A stretch of 64,000 bases of DNA from Actinoplanes lobatus (GCF_014205215.1 NZ_JACHNC010000001.1:8180501-8244500); one strand, 5' to 3'. Shown: positions 53,281 to 62,098, counted from the first letter of the stretch. Translations and numbers: made by a program. Notes: generated by a model not told the origin, from the sequence alone.

Positions 53281-54396
53281 TCAGCCCCAGACCTCCGCGG
53301 CGGTCTCGGCGATCAGGCGGAGTTTGGCGACCTGCTCGTCGTAGGTGAGCGCGTTGCCCTCGACCGTGGAGGAGAACCCGCACTGCGGTGACAGTGCCAG
53401 CTGGTCGAGTGGGATGTGCCGGGCCGCCTCGTCGATACGGCGCTTCAGGTCGTCCTTGGATTCGAGCGCGCCGCGTTTCGTGGTGACCAGGCCGAGCACG
53501 ACGACCTTGCCCGGTGGGACGAATCGCAACGGGGCGAAATCGCCGGAGCGTTCGTCGTCGTATTCGAGGAAGAAGCCGTCGACGGCCAGTTCCGAGAAGA
53601 GCGCCTCGGCCACGAAGTCGTAGCCGCCCTCGGCCGCCCACGAGGAGCGGAAATTGCCGCGGCACATGTGGGTGGTGACGTTCAGCCCGGCGGGCCGGCC
53701 GGCGATCGCCGCGTTGATCTGGCGGATGTAGCGCAGATGCTGGTGTTCGGCGTCGTCACCGCGTTCGGTGAGCAGCCGCCGCTGGGCCGGGTCGTTGAGA
53801 TAGGCCAGGCTGGTGTCGTCGAGTTGCAGATAGCGGCAGCCGAGGGCGGCGACCCGCCGCACCTGTTCGGCATAGGCGGCCGACAGGTCCGTCCAGAACT
53901 GTTCCTCGTCGGCGTAGACGGCCGGATCGATGGCCGCCCGGCCGCCCCGGTAATGCACCATGCTGGGCGACGGGATGGTCAGTTTCGCGGTGATCCCGGG
54001 GCCGGTCTGCGAGGCGAGGAAGGCGAAGTCGCCGCCGAAGACGGTGTCCTCGAGGCGGATCGGCCCGTCCACGGCGAGGGCCGCCGATTCGAAGTCGAGT
54101 TCGCCGTTCTCGTTACGGAAATGGACCTGGATCTTCTCGTCGGTGGGCCGGATCCCACCGAGCCGGTAGATGAAGTCCATGTGCCAGGACGTGCGGCGGA
54201 ATTCGCCGTCGGTGGCCGAGCGCAGGCCGACGTCGCGCTGCATGCGGACGACCTCGCGGATCGCGTCGTCCTCGACGGCGCGCAGCTCGGCGGGGGTGAT
54301 CTCGCCGAGGGCGTGCTGTTCACGGGCCTTGAGCAGGCGGGGCGGGCGCAGGAGACTGCCGACGTGGTCGGCGCGGAACGGTGGCGTGTCGCGCAC
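53281..54396 (-). CDS. MetE-like cobalamin-independent methionine synthase family protein
   Basis: 371 residues from GTG 54396 after AAGGGAG. It corresponds to the C-terminal half of MetE (YxjG/YxjH-like): RADHVGSLLRPPRLLKAR, DGEFRRTSWHMDFIYRLGG, LQLDDTSLAYLNDP, NVTTHMCRGNFRSSWAAEGGYD and LALSPQCGFSSTVEGN. Zinc ligands are expected at His and Cys in THMCRGN and Cys in PQCGFSS. Stand-alone members act on methylcobalamin-independent methyl donors or epoxyalkane-CoM-type thiols. The real substrate is not evident. Confidence 0.88.
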   Translation of the reverse strand: MRDTPPFRADHVGSLLRPPRLLKAREQHALGEITPAELRAVEDDAIREVVRMQRDVGLRSATDGEFRRTSWHMDFIYRLGGIRPTDEKIQVHFRNENGELDFESAALAVDGPIRLEDTVFGGDFAFLASQTGPGITAKLTIPSPSMVHYRGGRAAIDPAVYADEEQFWTDLSAAYAEQVRRVAALGCRYLQLDDTSLAYLNDPAQRRLLTERGDDAEHQHLRYIRQINAAIAGRPAGLNVTTHMCRGNFRSSWAAEGGYDFVAEALFSELAVDGFFLEYDDERSGDFAPLRFVPPGKVVVLGLVTTKRGALESKDDLKRRIDEAARHIPLDQLALSPQCGFSSTVEGNALTYDEQVAKLRLIAETAAEVWG

Positions 54397-54451
54397 TGGC
54401 GTGACTCCCTTCTCTCGCTGCCAACCTACGCCGATCGGGTGATGATCAGGG

Positions 54452-54878
54452 ATGAACTTCGATATCCAGCCGGTCCGCGTCCCGGTTCCGGAGTCGGCGC
54501 TCATCGATCTGCGGCGACGGCCGACCGGCGCCCGCTGGCCGGAGGAGTCGCCGGCCGGCGGATGGGAGCCGGCGCGTTCCCGCTGATCCTGACGCACGGA
54601 TGGCCGGGATCGGTGCTCGAATGGGCCGGAATGGCGCCGCTGCTGACCGGCGAGTTCGATGTGGTGATCCCCTCGCTGCCGGGTTACGGATTCAGCGGAA
54701 AACCCGCGACGGCCGGGTGGGGCGTCGAGCGCATCGCCGCGGCGTGGGCGCAGATCATGGCCGGGCTCGGATGTCAGCGGTACGGCGCCGCCGGCACCGG
54801 GGCGGGCACTTCCCCGCCCTGGAGTTGCCCGGCCTGCTGGCCGCCGGCCTGCGGGCGTTCTTCCGCACGGTGGCGTGA
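54452..54878 (+). pseudogene. decayed epoxide hydrolase
   Basis: Three recognisable pieces lie in three frames. Frame A starts at ATG 54452: NFDIQPVRVPVPESALIDLRR then TGARWPEES, the epoxide hydrolase N-terminal domain. Frame B: PLILTHGWPGSVLEWAGM and FDVVIPSLPGYGFSGKPA, the alpha/beta-hydrolase core with the HGWPGS oxyanion motif. Frame C: GHFPALELPGLLAAGLRAFF, the C-terminal end with the catalytic-His region. A complete enzyme has nearly 400 residues; here only about 140 codons remain, so large internal deletions have joined the start, middle and end. Confidence 0.75.
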
Positions 54879-54883
54879 CGGGG

Positions 54884-55918
54884 TCAGGCGGAGGCCCGGA
54901 GCACCAGGGTGGGCTGGAAGATGACCGAGCGGGCCGCGCGGCCCGGTTCGTCGATGTGGGCGACCAGCAGCTGGGCCATCTCGGCGGCCATCTCCTCGAC
55001 CGGCTGCCGGATCGTGGTGAGCTGCGGACGGCACTCCAGCGCCGGGCTGCTGTCGTCGAAGCCGACGACCGCCACGTCGTCGGGCACGCGGCGGCCGCGG
55101 TCCTGCACCGCGCGCAGCGCGCCCTCGGCCATCAGGTCGCTGGCGACGAACAGGCCGTCCAGGCCGGGATGGTCGTCGAGCAGGCGGTGGGCGGCGGCCT
55201 CGCCACCGGCCCGGGTGAAGTCGCTGATCACCGCGGGGGCACCGGCGCCGGCGGCGGCCCGGAATGCCTCCAGGCGCTCGGATCCGGCCGGGATGTCGAG
55301 CGGGCCGCTGATCGTGGCCAGCCGGCGGCACCCGCGGGCGATCAGGTGCTCGGCGGCGAGCCGGGCGCCGAGCCGCTGGTCCAGGTCGACGTGGCTGACC
55401 GGCAGCGGCGCGGCCGGCTGGGAGGACAGCACCGCCGGGATGCCGAGCGCGTGGACCTGCCCGGGCAGCGGGTCGTGTTCGCTGGAGCAGATCAGCAGCA
55501 CGCCGTCGACGTGGCCCTGCCGCAGGTAGCGGATCACCTGATGATGGTCGGCCGAGTCGGTCGGCACGACCACGAGGTGGACGTCGTGCGGCCGCAGCGC
55601 GCCGGTCGCGCCCGCGGTGACGCGACCGAAGTACGGGTCGGTGAAGATCCGGTTGAGGAAGGAGTGGTCGTCGGGACGGTCCGGTTCGCTGATCACCAGG
55701 GCCACCGAGTTGGAACGGCGGGTGACCAGGCTGCGGGCGGCGACGTTCGGAACGTACCCCGTCGAGGCGATCGCACGCTGGACCGCGTCGCGGATGCCGG
55801 GCGCCACCGAGACCGCGTTGTTGATCACCCGGGAGACGGTGGCCCGGGAGACGCCCGCCGCGGCGGCCACCTGATCCATCGTGGGATGGTGGCCACCGCG
55901 GCCGGGTCGTGAACTCAT
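54884..55918 (-). CDS. LacI-family regulator of the beta-glucan locus
   Basis: 344 residues from ATG 55918. HTH TMDQVAAAAGVSRATVSRVI (residues about 12-32) with the hinge GYVPNVAARSLVTRR. The periplasmic-binding-like core has SNSVALVISEP, GHVDGVLLICSSEHD, HVDLDQRLGARLAAEHLIARG and VAVVGFDDSSPALECRPQLTTIRQ, which is complete. It is the last gene of the transcript GH16 - repeat ORF - DUF1996 - lacI, 13 nt after DUF1996. It therefore probably autoregulates through the operators at 58957 and 59024, and may control the other AAGCGCTT sites. Confidence 0.92.
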   Translation of the reverse strand: MSSRPGRGGHHPTMDQVAAAAGVSRATVSRVINNAVSVAPGIRDAVQRAIASTGYVPNVAARSLVTRRSNSVALVISEPDRPDDHSFLNRIFTDPYFGRVTAGATGALRPHDVHLVVVPTDSADHHQVIRYLRQGHVDGVLLICSSEHDPLPGQVHALGIPAVLSSQPAAPLPVSHVDLDQRLGARLAAEHLIARGCRRLATISGPLDIPAGSERLEAFRAAAGAGAPAVISDFTRAGGEAAAHRLLDDHPGLDGLFVASDLMAEGALRAVQDRGRRVPDDVAVVGFDDSSPALECRPQLTTIRQPVEEMAAEMAQLLVAHIDEPGRAARSVIFQPTLVLRASA

Positions 55919-55931
55919 GTGCAAAGTTCTA

Positions 55932-57188
55932 TCAGGGCCGTCCGTCGGTCCCGCACTTGATGATCGGGCGAATGCAGTCGTTCACCCGGCGGGCCATCTC
56001 CGCGACCGGCCAGGCGTTGAAGAAGTCGCCGTGCATCGTGAAACCGCCACCGGAGGCCAGCCGCAGCCGGGCCGGGTCGCCGGTGACCGGATAGCGCATG
56101 ACCTGCCGCAACTTGGGCACCACGACCGGGTGGCTGGCCGGGCAGGCGTTGTTCACCGGGTAGGCCATGTGGCTCTTGTGGTCGGTGGAGTCCAGGTTCC
56201 GGCCGTCCCAGCAGTGCGGGAAGTCGAGGTACGACTCCAGCATCGACCCGGCCGGGCAGTTGACGAAGTCCGGTGACGAGCCGACGTGCCCGGCGTGCAG
56301 GCACGACCAGCGGGAGATGGTGTTGTCCGACGGGCCGGTGGCCTTGGCGTTTCCGGCCACGATCCGCAGGCCGAGCGGCAGCGGCTGGGTCTGGGCGATC
56401 AGGTCGTCGCGGACCCCCTCACCGAGGTAGTAGAAGATGCCGGTGACCGGTTCGACCGGCACGTTGTCCTGGTAGAGGGTGGGAATCCAGTAGGAGGACT
56501 TGTCAACCGACGGGTTGCAGTTGCTGTTCGCATTGAGCAACGTGTCAACAGTTGAGTAGGCGTTGGTACCGGCCGCGCCGAAGAAGCTGTGCATGTGCGA
56601 GGCGCCCGGCAGATTCGGGAAGATGATCGGGTCGTCCGGCAACCGGTGGCTGAACGGGCAGTCGGCCAGGAACTCGGCGACGCGGACGGCGCCCGGCGGG
56701 ATGGTCGGCGTGGTTCCGCCGCCCGTCCCGTACACCTGGAACTCGTTGAGCGACACACCCCATTGCGTGGCGCGCGCTCCTGTCTCGAGCCGCACGTAGC
56801 GTGCGGTGCCGTTGACGGTGACCGTCTGTTTTCCGCCGGCGCCGGCGGCGGTGCTGTAGAGGGTGGTCCAGCTCTGCGCGTCGGCGGAGGCTTTCAACGA
56901 GAAACTGCGGGCGTACGCGGACTCCCAGTCGAGAACCACAGAGGTGATCGCGGCGCTCGCGCCCAGGTCGACCTGGAGCCATTGCGGGTCGCTGAAGGCG
57001 CTGGACCAGCGGGTTCCGAGGTTGCCGTCGACGGCGTTGGCGGCCGGGAAGGCGGCCGACTCGACGGAGGAGGCGGTGGCGGGCTTCCCCTGGGAGAGCA
57101 GGGTGTCGGCGGCGGAGGCGGAGGTGGCGGTGACGATCAGGTAGGTGGCGAGAACGGCGGCCACCGCGCCGGAAATCAGGCGCCTCAT
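55932..57188 (-). CDS. secreted CBM32-DUF1996 protein
   Basis: 418 residues from ATG 57188. A signal peptide (VAAVLATYLIVTATSASA) is followed by an F5/8 C (CBM32) module at about 28-155 (GKPATASSVESAAFPAANAVDGNLGTRWSSAF, WLQVDLG). A short Thr/Pro linker leads to DUF1996 (about 170-410) with DDPIIFPNLPGASHMHSFFG, NPSVDKSSYWIPTLYQ, CPAGSMLESYLDFPHCWDGRNLDS and DHKSHMAYPVN. The His/Asp/Glu-rich invariant segments suggest a metal-dependent enzyme, but DUF1996 is functionally uncharacterised. Ribosome-binding site and start come from the 81-bp repeat. Confidence 0.88.
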   Translation of the reverse strand: MRRLISGAVAAVLATYLIVTATSASAADTLLSQGKPATASSVESAAFPAANAVDGNLGTRWSSAFSDPQWLQVDLGASAAITSVVLDWESAYARSFSLKASADAQSWTTLYSTAAGAGGKQTVTVNGTARYVRLETGARATQWGVSLNEFQVYGTGGGTTPTIPPGAVRVAEFLADCPFSHRLPDDPIIFPNLPGASHMHSFFGAAGTNAYSTVDTLLNANSNCNPSVDKSSYWIPTLYQDNVPVEPVTGIFYYLGEGVRDDLIAQTQPLPLGLRIVAGNAKATGPSDNTISRWSCLHAGHVGSSPDFVNCPAGSMLESYLDFPHCWDGRNLDSTDHKSHMAYPVNNACPASHPVVVPKLRQVMRYPVTGDPARLRLASGGGFTMHGDFFNAWPVAEMARRVNDCIRPIIKCGTDGRP

Positions 57189-57265
57189 GCCGCCACCTCC
57201 GCCGCGCTCCGGCGTCGCCATGAGTAGACAACTGAGCTGAATGATTCGCTCGCAAGCTCGCTCAT
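57185..57265 (-). repeat. 81-bp dispersed repeat with a coupled 26-codon ORF, copy B
   Basis: The ORF starts in the ATGA ending the GH16 gene (57265) and stops in the ATGA that starts the DUF1996 gene (57185). It encodes MSELASESFSS…SWRRRS… with GGAGGTGG before the next ATG, as in copy A. Eight base differences from 34378-34458 cluster in codons 12-14 and 23-26; the first 35 bases are unchanged. Confidence 0.8.
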
Positions 57266-58923
57266 TGGTAGACCCTCACGTAGTCGACGAGCATCTGGCT
57301 GGGGAACGGGGTGGTGGCGTCGATCGGGCCGGGGAAGTCGCCGCCGACGGCCAGGTTGAGGATCAGGTAGAACTTGTGGTCGTAGATCCACGGGCCGCGG
57401 GTGTTCTCCACGGTCTCCTTGGCGGCGTCGAAGACCAGGCGCCCGTCGAGGAAGAACCGGATGCCCTTGCTGTCCCACTCGGCGGCCCAGACGTGGAAGT
57501 CCTGCGAAAGGTCGACGGTCGCGTACTTCTGGCCATAACCACCGGCGCCGTTGTAGGCCGGGGCGTGCAGCGTGGAGTAGGCCTCGCCGGTGTTGCGGCC
57601 GAGGACCTCCATGATGTCGATCTCGCCGTTGTACGGCCACGGCCGGCCCTGGAGGAAGTCGTCGCCCATCAGCCAGAACGCCGGCCACAGCCCGTTGCCC
57701 TTGGGCACCTTGACCCGCGCCTCGATCCGGCCGTACTGGACGTGGAACTTGTTGCTGGTGTTCATCCGGTGCGAGGTGTACTGCCGGCCCTGGTAGTCCT
57801 GGCGGCGGGCCTCGATGACGAGCTGGCCGGCGCCGTTCATGGACGCGTTCTCACTGTTCGGCGTGTAGTACTGGACCTCGCCGTTCTGCGGGACGCCCGG
57901 GTCCATGGTCCACTTCGCGCCGTCCGGCCTGCTGCCGGCCGCGCCGTTGAACTCGTCGGAGAAGACCAGGCGGGTGGCCGGGAAGACCGGGTCGGCGGGC
58001 TTGGCGGGCGGGGTGGTGGGGTTGCCGCCGGTGCCGTAGATGCTGAACTCCCAGAGTGAGTAGCCGTACGGGCCGCTGCGGGCGGTGCCGTACATCCGCA
58101 CGTAACGCCCGGTGCCGGTGGCGTTGATGACGTCCTTGAGGCCGTCGCCGGTCGTCGTCGAGTAGATGGACGTCCAGTTCACGTTGTCCGCGGACACCTG
58201 GATCTGGTAGCCGCGGGCGTAGGCCGGGTCCCACTGGAGGACGACCTGGCTGATCTGGGCGGTCGCGCCGAGGTCCACCGAGATCCAGCCGGGGTCGACC
58301 CAGCCGTTGGTGGAGCTGGTGGCCCAGCGGCTGGCCGGATCGTTGTCGAACGCCTTGTCGGGGCTGCACGGGTTGCAGTTGACGTCGTTCTGCCAGGTGG
58401 AGGCGAGGGCCGGTTTGGCGTACGACAGCAGGCCCGACGTCCCGGGATTGGAGGAGCCCGAGTAGACCTGGAACTCCCAGAACGAGTAGCCGTACGCCTC
58501 GAGCGCCCGCTGCGTCAGGTTGATCCGCACGTAGCGGGCGGTGCCGGAGAGCGCGATGCTCTGCTGGCCGCCGGCGCCGGTCGTGGTGCTCCAGGCGTTG
58601 GTCCAGGCGCTGCCGTCGGTGGACAGCTGGAGGCTGAAGGCGCGGGCGTGGGCGGCCTCCCAGTTGATCGCGACCCGGCTGACCGCGGTCGCCGCGCCCA
58701 GGTCGACCTGGAACCACTGGGTGCCGGTGAACGCGCTGGCCCAGCGGGTGCCGTTGTTGCCGTCGACCGCCTCCGACGCCAGGTAGGCGCCGGCGATCTC
58801 GGTGGACGAGGCGGTGGCGGCCTTTCCCTGGGAGACGAGGACCTCGGCGGCGTTCGCGGGTCCGGAGGGGACCGCGACGAGCGCGGCCAGCAGCGCGGCG
58901 ACGGATAACAGACGACGTCTCAT
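57262..58923 (-). CDS. secreted GH16 beta-1,3-glucanase with two CBM32 modules
   Basis: 553 residues. Signal peptide (LLSVAALLAALVAVPSGPANA), CBM32-1 (about 25-160, GKAATASSTEIAGAYLASEAVDGNNGTRWASAF), CBM32-2 (about 170-300, YAKPALASTWQNDVNCNPCSPDKAFDNDPASRW) and the GH16 domain (about 315-553). The catalytic motif GEIDIMEVLG gives E434, D436 and E439 (ExDxxE of laminarinases), with LWPAFWLMGDDF before and HVWAAEWDSKGIRFFLDG after. It cleaves beta-1,3-glucans such as laminarin or curdlan outside the cell. It is the first gene of the LacI-controlled operon. Confidence 0.94.
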   Translation of the reverse strand: MRRRLLSVAALLAALVAVPSGPANAAEVLVSQGKAATASSTEIAGAYLASEAVDGNNGTRWASAFTGTQWFQVDLGAATAVSRVAINWEAAHARAFSLQLSTDGSAWTNAWSTTTGAGGQQSIALSGTARYVRINLTQRALEAYGYSFWEFQVYSGSSNPGTSGLLSYAKPALASTWQNDVNCNPCSPDKAFDNDPASRWATSSTNGWVDPGWISVDLGATAQISQVVLQWDPAYARGYQIQVSADNVNWTSIYSTTTGDGLKDVINATGTGRYVRMYGTARSGPYGYSLWEFSIYGTGGNPTTPPAKPADPVFPATRLVFSDEFNGAAGSRPDGAKWTMDPGVPQNGEVQYYTPNSENASMNGAGQLVIEARRQDYQGRQYTSHRMNTSNKFHVQYGRIEARVKVPKGNGLWPAFWLMGDDFLQGRPWPYNGEIDIMEVLGRNTGEAYSTLHAPAYNGAGGYGQKYATVDLSQDFHVWAAEWDSKGIRFFLDGRLVFDAAKETVENTRGPWIYDHKFYLILNLAVGGDFPGPIDATTPFPSQMLVDYVRVYQ

Positions 58924-58956
58924 GCGGGGAACTCCTCGGGGGATGTTTCACGCTTG

Positions 58957-58970
58957 TGAAAGCGCTCTCT
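58957..58970. promoter_or_regulatory. LacI-family operator, promoter-proximal (GH16 operon)
   Basis: TGAAAGCGCTCTCT-type site (GAAAGCGCTCTC at 58958-58969) with core AAGCGCT. It lies just downstream of the predicted -10 box of the GH16 promoter. Confidence 0.65.
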
Positions 58971-58978
58971 TGCCGGAC

Positions 58979-59007
58979 ACTGTGAACCGGGCGTTAAAGG
59001 CTGTCAA
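58979..59007 (-). promoter_or_regulatory. promoter of the GH16 operon
   Basis: On the minus strand TTGACA (complement of 59002-59007), 17 nt and CACAGT (complement of 58979-58984). It is flanked by LacI operators on both sides, which suggests repression by looping or direct blocking. Confidence 0.6.
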
Positions 59008-59023
59008 TGCTCGACAAACCTTG

Positions 59024-59038
59024 GTGAAGCGCTTTCAC
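59024..59038. promoter_or_regulatory. LacI-family operator, upstream (GH16 operon)
   Basis: GTGAAGCGCTTTCAC holds the AAGCGCTT core (59027-59034) with complementary GTGA/TCAC ends. It lies 67 bp from the proximal site, close to six helical turns. Confidence 0.68.
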
Positions 59039-59110
59039 GACCGCCGCCGAGAGCATCGCCCCAGGTCAATGGGGTACGCCCTCGGCGGCGGGCCGGGAAG
59101 TTCCGGAACC

Positions 59111-62074
59111 TCAGCTGCGGTAGACGCCGAATTCGTAGAGCGAGTAGCCGTACGCGGTGGCCCGCACGGTGCCGTTCACCCGGACGTAGCGGCCGGAGCC
59201 GTTCACCGTGAGCGTGTCGAAGCCGCCGTCACCGGCCGTCGTCGAGTACACGGTCCGCCAGGTGGCGCCGTCGTCGGAGGCCTGCACGGTGTAGGACTTC
59301 GCGTACGCCGCCTCCCACGCGAGCCGCACCCGGTCGAACGACTGCACCGAGCCGAGGTCGACCTGGAGCCAGGCGGAGTCCACCCATTCGCTGGCCCAGC
59401 GGGTGCCGTAGTCGCCGTCGACCGCGTACGACGGGAGCTGCGGCCCGTTCGTGCCGGTCGGCTGATAGCTGGACGCCGACGTGGGCTTACCGCGGGACAG
59501 ATCCGTGCCCGGGGCGGGCGGCGGGACGACCTTGAACGAGCGCTGTTCGATGCCGACGTTGCCGTGGCCGTCATAGGCGTACACGTACACCTTCCAGACA
59601 CCGAGCGTCTCCGGCGCCCGTACCGTGAACTGGCCGTTGCCGGTCTGACTGAAAGTCAGATGCCGCAGCCCCCGGTTGGCGTTGATGTGCTTGTCACTGG
59701 CCATCAGGTTGTAGCGGATCAGGTCGCCCTGCGGATCGGTGGCGGTGGCGCTGACGGTGAACGTGCCGCCCGCCGGGACCGCCGTCTGCGTGCCGACCGT
59801 CATGGCGGTGATCTCCGGTGGCGTGTTCGGCGCGGCCTGCCCGGTATACGCCTGCCGCATGGCGTGGTAGCCGAGCCGCCGCCAGCCACCGGTCGTGGTG
59901 TTCAGCCACACCCCGCCGAAGTCGTTCTCGATGCCGTAGTGGAACTCGGTGGCGCCCAGAGCCACGCCCGGATGCCCCTTGATCGCGTTCCAGCTGTACG
60001 TGTACCCGGCCTTCTTCTGCAGGTCGGTGGGCTCGTTCGGCACCCCGTTGACGTCGCCCGGCACCTCCCACTCCCCCGCCGGACCGCCCTCGGTCAATAT
60101 GTACGGCTTGGTGTATCCACCCGCGATCCAGTCACGCTTCACGGTGTCGATCGCTCCGTACGAGTTGACCGCGAGCAGGTCCAGCGCCGGAGCGTGCGGC
60201 TTGTAGTAGGTCCACGCATGGGTGTACGCGTCGGTCGAGGTGACCGGGTGGTTCGGGTCGGCCGCGTGGATCGCCTCGGTGACCTCGTTGACGAACTTCG
60301 CGTACGCCACCCGCCGCGCCTCGACCACATCGGCGGCCAGCCCGTAGTTCTGCATCTCCAGGATGACCTCGTTGCCGACGTCCCAGAGCAGCACCCCGGA
60401 GCGGCCCTTGAGCTCGTTCACCTTGGCGACGATCTCGCTCTTCACCGCCGTCTTGTACGCGCTGTCGTTCACGTAGTCGGCGCCGTGGTTCAGCCACAGC
60501 CCGACGATCACCTTGACGCCGTGCCGGGCCGCCGTGTCCAGAAGCAGCGGGGTGCTGGCGTCCGGCCCCCAGATGCGGATCGTGTTGACGCCCATGTTCT
60601 TGAGATCGCGCATGTAGCCGTCGGCCGCCGCCTGCGGCGGACCGTAGGTCATGCCCTTGACCTCCCACGGCGCCCCGTTGACGGTGAGCTGCCAGTTGCC
60701 CTGGCTCCCGGTCACCCGGACGACGCTGGGCCCGGCCGGGACCGGCGGGTCGGTCATCGCCGGGGCGGTGGTCCCGGCGGCGCGGCCGACGGTGACCGAG
60801 TCGACGCTGAGCACACCGCCCGAGGTGGTCTCCGGGGTGGGGGTCGTGAATCCGGCGATCGCGTTCGGCAGCGATCCGCCGATCGCCAGGTCGAACCGCA
60901 GGTAGAAGCCGTGGTGCACGGCCGCCTGCCAGGCCGCGACGCCGACCTGCGACTCGCGGACCACCCAGGTCTGCCGCCCGTCGAGGTAGAAGCGGATCTC
61001 CTCGTCGGTCTTCGTCCGGTCGATGATCTGGGTGTACTCGTGGTAACCGCTCTGGCAGCCCACACAGGACGCGAACCCGGAGGACCGGCCGTCGTACTCG
61101 TTGCAGGGTCCGCCCGGCGCGGTGCCGCAGTGCAGCGTCTGGGAGAGCTGGTCACGGCCGTTGACGCCGGTCATGATGTCGGTCTCGCCGACGCTGGGCC
61201 AGTTGGTGAAGTTGCCGCGGTAGGCGGCGCCGGTGGCGCGGAAGCCCGGCCAGTAGCCGGCGGCGTTGGCGACGTCCGGCTGCCTCAGCACGGCGGTGAA
61301 TTTGAGCTGCTCGCCGGGCTGCGGGGCGAAATCGGCGCGCTGTGTCTCGATCCGGCCGGAGGTCCACTTCCCGGCGCCGTCACGGATCGCCTTGATGGCG
61401 AGTCTGCCGCTGCCGTCGAGGGCGACGTTGGCGGTCGTGTTGCCGGCGGTCTCCACCGAGCCGGTGCCCCAGTTGGCGGCGCCGCCCGGGTACTGGGTGC
61501 CGGTGCGCAGCAGCCAGTTCGCGGCGCTCGGGCCGGTTCCGGCCGGGCCGTCGAAGGTGTCGCTCCAGATCGTGGTGAACTGGTCCGGGGGTTGGGTTCC
61601 GCCGCCGCCGAAGACCTGGAACTCCCACAGCGAGTAGCCGTAGCCCGTGCCGCGCTGCGTTCCGGCCAGCCGGACATACCGCCCATTTCCGGAAATATCG
61701 AGATTTTCGACGCCTCCGGTGCCGTCGGTCTTGGTGAAGACGGTGGTCCAGGAGCTGCCGTCGTTCGAGGTCTGGATCTGGTACGCCCTGCCGTACGCGC
61801 CCTCCCAGTTGAGCACGATCCGGTTGATGGCGACTGCCGACCCGAGGTCGACCTGGATCCACTGCGGATCGGCGAAGGCGCTGGACCAGCGGGTGCCGAG
61901 GTTTCCGTCGAAGGCGTTGGCCGGACTGTACCCGGGCCCGTCGACCTCCTGCGACGAGGTGGTGGCCGGCTTCCCCTGTGACAGCAGCACGTCGGCGGCG
62001 GTGGCCGGGGACACGGCGGTGAGGCCGAGGAATGTCGCGGCGAGCGCGACGAGGAGCAGCAGCCGTCTATACAT
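59111..62074 (-). CDS. 987-residue secreted CBM32 / GH16-like / TIM-barrel glycosidase / CBM32 protein
   Basis: From ATG 62074. Signal peptide, CBM32 (about 28-160), GH16-like domain (about 165-415), a barrel of GH2/GH5 type (about 430-770), an Ig-like domain (about 775-865) and a second CBM32 (about 870-987). The GH16-like site reads GETDIMTG: E297 and D299 are present but the acid/base Glu is T302. The barrel looks intact, with E569 in WDVGNEV as acid/base and E662 in ILTEGGP as nucleophile, preceded by NTIRIWGPDAS. It probably hydrolyses or transglycosylates beta-glucan at the barrel while the GH16-like part binds. A promoter and LacI operator precede it. Confidence 0.85.
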   Translation of the reverse strand: MYRRLLLLVALAATFLGLTAVSPATAADVLLSQGKPATTSSQEVDGPGYSPANAFDGNLGTRWSSAFADPQWIQVDLGSAVAINRIVLNWEGAYGRAYQIQTSNDGSSWTTVFTKTDGTGGVENLDISGNGRYVRLAGTQRGTGYGYSLWEFQVFGGGGTQPPDQFTTIWSDTFDGPAGTGPSAANWLLRTGTQYPGGAANWGTGSVETAGNTTANVALDGSGRLAIKAIRDGAGKWTSGRIETQRADFAPQPGEQLKFTAVLRQPDVANAAGYWPGFRATGAAYRGNFTNWPSVGETDIMTGVNGRDQLSQTLHCGTAPGGPCNEYDGRSSGFASCVGCQSGYHEYTQIIDRTKTDEEIRFYLDGRQTWVVRESQVGVAAWQAAVHHGFYLRFDLAIGGSLPNAIAGFTTPTPETTSGGVLSVDSVTVGRAAGTTAPAMTDPPVPAGPSVVRVTGSQGNWQLTVNGAPWEVKGMTYGPPQAAADGYMRDLKNMGVNTIRIWGPDASTPLLLDTAARHGVKVIVGLWLNHGADYVNDSAYKTAVKSEIVAKVNELKGRSGVLLWDVGNEVILEMQNYGLAADVVEARRVAYAKFVNEVTEAIHAADPNHPVTSTDAYTHAWTYYKPHAPALDLLAVNSYGAIDTVKRDWIAGGYTKPYILTEGGPAGEWEVPGDVNGVPNEPTDLQKKAGYTYSWNAIKGHPGVALGATEFHYGIENDFGGVWLNTTTGGWRRLGYHAMRQAYTGQAAPNTPPEITAMTVGTQTAVPAGGTFTVSATATDPQGDLIRYNLMASDKHINANRGLRHLTFSQTGNGQFTVRAPETLGVWKVYVYAYDGHGNVGIEQRSFKVVPPPAPGTDLSRGKPTSASSYQPTGTNGPQLPSYAVDGDYGTRWASEWVDSAWLQVDLGSVQSFDRVRLAWEAAYAKSYTVQASDDGATWRTVYSTTAGDGGFDTLTVNGSGRYVRVNGTVRATAYGYSLYEFGVYRS

Positions 62075-62098
62075 GATCACACCAATGGGTAAGGGGAT

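Noticed and set aside
53063..53665. 200-codon minus-strand ORF between the sensor kinase and the metE-like gene
   Set aside because: It reads the metE-like gene out of frame and continues through a region where another frame gives a more protein-like C-terminal remnant.
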